In this document: positions 62,175-64,000 of the stretch, in pieces
Layout: every line of letters starts with the position of its first letter
How positions within the stretch are numbered: the first letter of the stretch is position 1
Assembly: GCA_025201345.1 (NCBI GenBank)
Contig: JAIXMG010000001.1
Coordinates: 2,294,001 to 2,358,000 of the forward strand
Direction of reading: 5' to 3'
Source: Thamnidium elegans
Taxonomy: Eukaryota > Mucoromycota > Mucoromycetes > Mucorales > Mucoraceae
DNA: 64,000 nucleotides
The notes under the pieces: model-generated
Database searches by the model: none
What the model was told of the DNA's origin: nothing
What the model saw: only the letters and a program-made list of their open reading frames with translations
Program-made: the position numbers and the translations under genes

Positions 62175-64000
62175 CTATCCCTTTTTTTTTGTCTCTTCGT
62201 CTTCTTCTTCAAATGGTTCATCTTCTTCTATAGGCTCAGTAACAACAAGCGTAATCGCAAGCTGATCTTTTTCTACAATTGTACCTTGATCAAACGTCAA
62301 ATCCACCTTGATACGATCACGACCCCCATTAGCCACCATTAACTTTGTCGGTGTGTATTCCAGCGTATTTAACAACGCATTGACTTGTCTCATGTTAACG
62401 TTTTCCAGCTCGACATTAAACTGTTTAGCATAAGTACCATTATTAACACGGGCACGGCCAATCGACGTTTCAACCACCAGTGTTACCTTTGGCACTCTAT
62501 CCGGCCCACCACGCACATAAATAACATTCAAGCCTTGGAATTTACCTGGAATAGGCTGCAACGACAACACATTATCCTTCTTTCTGTCGTCTTCCAACAT
62601 ACGCTCAGAGACAGCCTTGTAGATATAATCGCGAGGACCTATAAGCTTCATCGGCACATCCCAAGAACCCGTAGACGAAATAACATGACGTGTCTTGGTG
62701 TCACGGTGAGGTAAGTCCAAATCGAATTTCTTAAACACAAAGTCAATGACACTTCCAGGTTGAACAGGTCTGTTATTGGTCATTTTGCCAAACAGATGAA
62801 TGTTCCAACTGAAGGGCTCAATTTGGTTCTTCATTTCTTGTTCTGATAACGGGTTGGGTTCTAACAGTTTGCTGATCTCGAGGTAGCTGAAGGGGTATAG
62901 TACTTTACGAGGTAAAATGGTCATACCGCCGGCTTCTAGTACTGCTCGACGCTCACGCACATACGAAGTAATTGCTTTGGGGCCACCGCAGTTGAAGCAT
63001 TCAGGGTCGTAGTTAAATGCAGAAAATGCACCTTCGGCCATTTCACGGAACAGTTTCCAGCCTCTTTTAAATCTCATTAAACCTTGAGGTAAATACAGTC
63101 CTTTATCGTCTAAAGTCCACTCACGATCAGCGTGCACACTTGAATAATCAGACCCGATAAACTCTTGGTTTTGGTTGGGTGGGATACGGATCCAAAGCGC
63201 GTCCATGTCCATATAAGTACCACCGTAATTATAAAGTAACAAGCAGCGAATGTAATCAGTTAAATGCCAGTTGAAGAATTGTCCCTTTTCCCACTTCTCC
63301 CAATCTTGCAACCAATCTTGCGTGCCCGGTCCAAAGTACCAATTCCATCTTAATAATTTATCCTTGGTGAAATTGACTACTTGAATGTTGTACCCACGGC
63401 GCGTGTACTCTTCAAAGAATTTTTCTGGTAATGAGTTGGACATCATGATAATCACCGCGTTAGGTTCATGGATCCACACCATTTCAATAGCCCGCCAATG
63501 ACGATCTGTAAATGTCTTGGGTCCACTTGTCCAGCACACCCAATACAGCAAATGCCAATTGGCTTCATCTTCTGTATAAATAGACGTACGTGCCGAAAGA
63601 ATATCTTTAATAATCCACTGATCGTTTTCTCCAATCACAGCAGAAGGCATAACGTCTTTTACAATAGGTCCAGGGATCTTTTTGAATTCAGGTAACGTAC
63701 GTAAAGACACACCACGGCTGGGATCGCACTCCAAGTTACTTGATCTCCAATTGTTTGATTTCCCGTGGCAGGGATAACATACTGAACATTTCTTCTTTTT
63801 GTTTAAGCCAATACACTGAGGCTCATGGTGTAAGATGTTGTTGTACATCATCTTGACTCCCTTTTCCAGCGTGTCGTAAGAAAACCTTTTAGCGATCAGT
63901 GATTCTTCACATACCTCTGGTATATCTTGAATACGTTTATCGTGGACAGGCTGAATGTCAAATCCAAATAACCACATGGACAAGTTGATATCGTCTTTGG
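62175..64000 (-). CDS. DXD-motif glycosyltransferase with C-terminal beta domain (partial)
   Basis: The frame is open to the right edge, so the N-terminus (expected signal anchor) is outside. The visible part has 'PNAVIIMMSNSLPEKFF' and 'HLTDYIRCLLLYNYGGTYMD', with the DXD motif 'YMDMDALW', as in the Gly_transf_sug (GT32-type) family of Golgi mannosyl-, galactosyl- or GlcNAc-transferases. 'GPKAITSYVRERR' and a CxxC-like 'CSVCYPCHG' region are also visible. The last 130 residues form a separate beta-rich module ('VNALLNTLEYTPTKLMV'), resembling a VCBS/cadherin-like repeat, then an acidic tail 'EEDEPFEEEDEE'. Donor and acceptor sugars are unknown. Confidence 0.78.
   Translation of the reverse strand, partial: KDDINLSMWLFGFDIQPVHDKRIQDIPEVCEESLIAKRFSYDTLEKGVKMMYNNILHHEPQCIGLNKKKKCSVCYPCHGKSNNWRSSNLECDPSRGVSLRTLPEFKKIPGPIVKDVMPSAVIGENDQWIIKDILSARTSIYTEDEANWHLLYWVCWTSGPKTFTDRHWRAIEMVWIHEPNAVIIMMSNSLPEKFFEEYTRRGYNIQVVNFTKDKLLRWNWYFGPGTQDWLQDWEKWEKGQFFNWHLTDYIRCLLLYNYGGTYMDMDALWIRIPPNQNQEFIGSDYSSVHADREWTLDDKGLYLPQGLMRFKRGWKLFREMAEGAFSAFNYDPECFNCGGPKAITSYVRERRAVLEAGGMTILPRKVLYPFSYLEISKLLEPNPLSEQEMKNQIEPFSWNIHLFGKMTNNRPVQPGSVIDFVFKKFDLDLPHRDTKTRHVISSTGSWDVPMKLIGPRDYIYKAVSERMLEDDRKKDNVLSLQPIPGKFQGLNVIYVRGGPDRVPKVTLVVETSIGRARVNNGTYAKQFNVELENVNMRQVNALLNTLEYTPTKLMVANGGRDRIKVDLTFDQGTIVEKDQLAITLVVTEPIEEDEPFEEEDEETKKKG

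Overview
The window looks like nuclear DNA of an early-diverging fungus, most likely Mucoromycota. This is inference from three things: AT-rich sequence full of long A/T homopolymers; many short introns with GTAAGT-like donors and CTAAC-like branch sites; and a gene set (BRE1, RICTOR/STE16, SET2, GAA1, TAG1, MPO1, a GAF-hybrid histidine kinase) that is fungal or opisthokont. A Ral-type GTPase is retained. No bacterial operons, phage, CRISPR array or complete transposon was seen.

Layout. 1-644: 3' end of an SGNH-like gene. 797-4391: four small minus-strand secreted-protein genes in a row, three with dibasic (Kex2-type) sites. 6327-9362 (-): BRE1 histone H2B ubiquitin ligase. 9948-11535 (-): class III alcohol dehydrogenase. 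12115-16532: a Ral-like GTPase set among several decayed coding fragments. 16772-18877: TDP1. 19671-22695: a very Ser/Thr-rich secreted protein. 22850-24099: C3HC zinc-finger protein (Rsm1/NIPA). 24897-27545: TAG1-like DUF3712 protein. 28073-29095: Mid2/WSC-like membrane protein. 29423-30233 (-): Smr protein with lipidation motifs at both ends. 30531-31380: MPO1. 32017-36692: RICTOR/STE16 (TORC2). 36912-38196: cystathionine beta-lyase. 38874-38947 (-): tRNA-Arg(UCU). 39785-42696 (-): SART3/Prp24-like protein without RRMs. 42837-44218: DUS1. 45070-46708: SAM methyltransferase. 46873-49367 (-): GAA1. 50706-54267 (-): SET2. 54268-58482: gene-poor, with relics and a dispersed repeat. 58483-61876: hybrid histidine kinase. 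62175 to the right edge (-): DXD glycosyltransferase, 5' end outside the window.

The genes are monocistronic with individual promoters, so no shared pathway is implied. Loose themes are chromatin (BRE1, SET2), cell surface and secretion (secreted peptides, Ser-rich protein, Mid2-like, GAA1, glycosyltransferase) and TOR/autophagy/sphingolipids (RICTOR, TAG1, MPO1).

The observations most worth a second look are the secreted-peptide cluster, the RRM-less SART3-like protein, the doubly lipidated Smr protein, the recurrent T(n)A(n) blocks that often sit in introns beside the acceptor, and a dispersed repeat shared by 9.7 kb and 56.7 kb. Exon models were made by eye. For RICTOR, TDP1, MPO1, the Ral-like gene, Rsm1, TAG1, DUS1, the lyase and the histidine kinase the summed exon lengths divide by three, which supports them.
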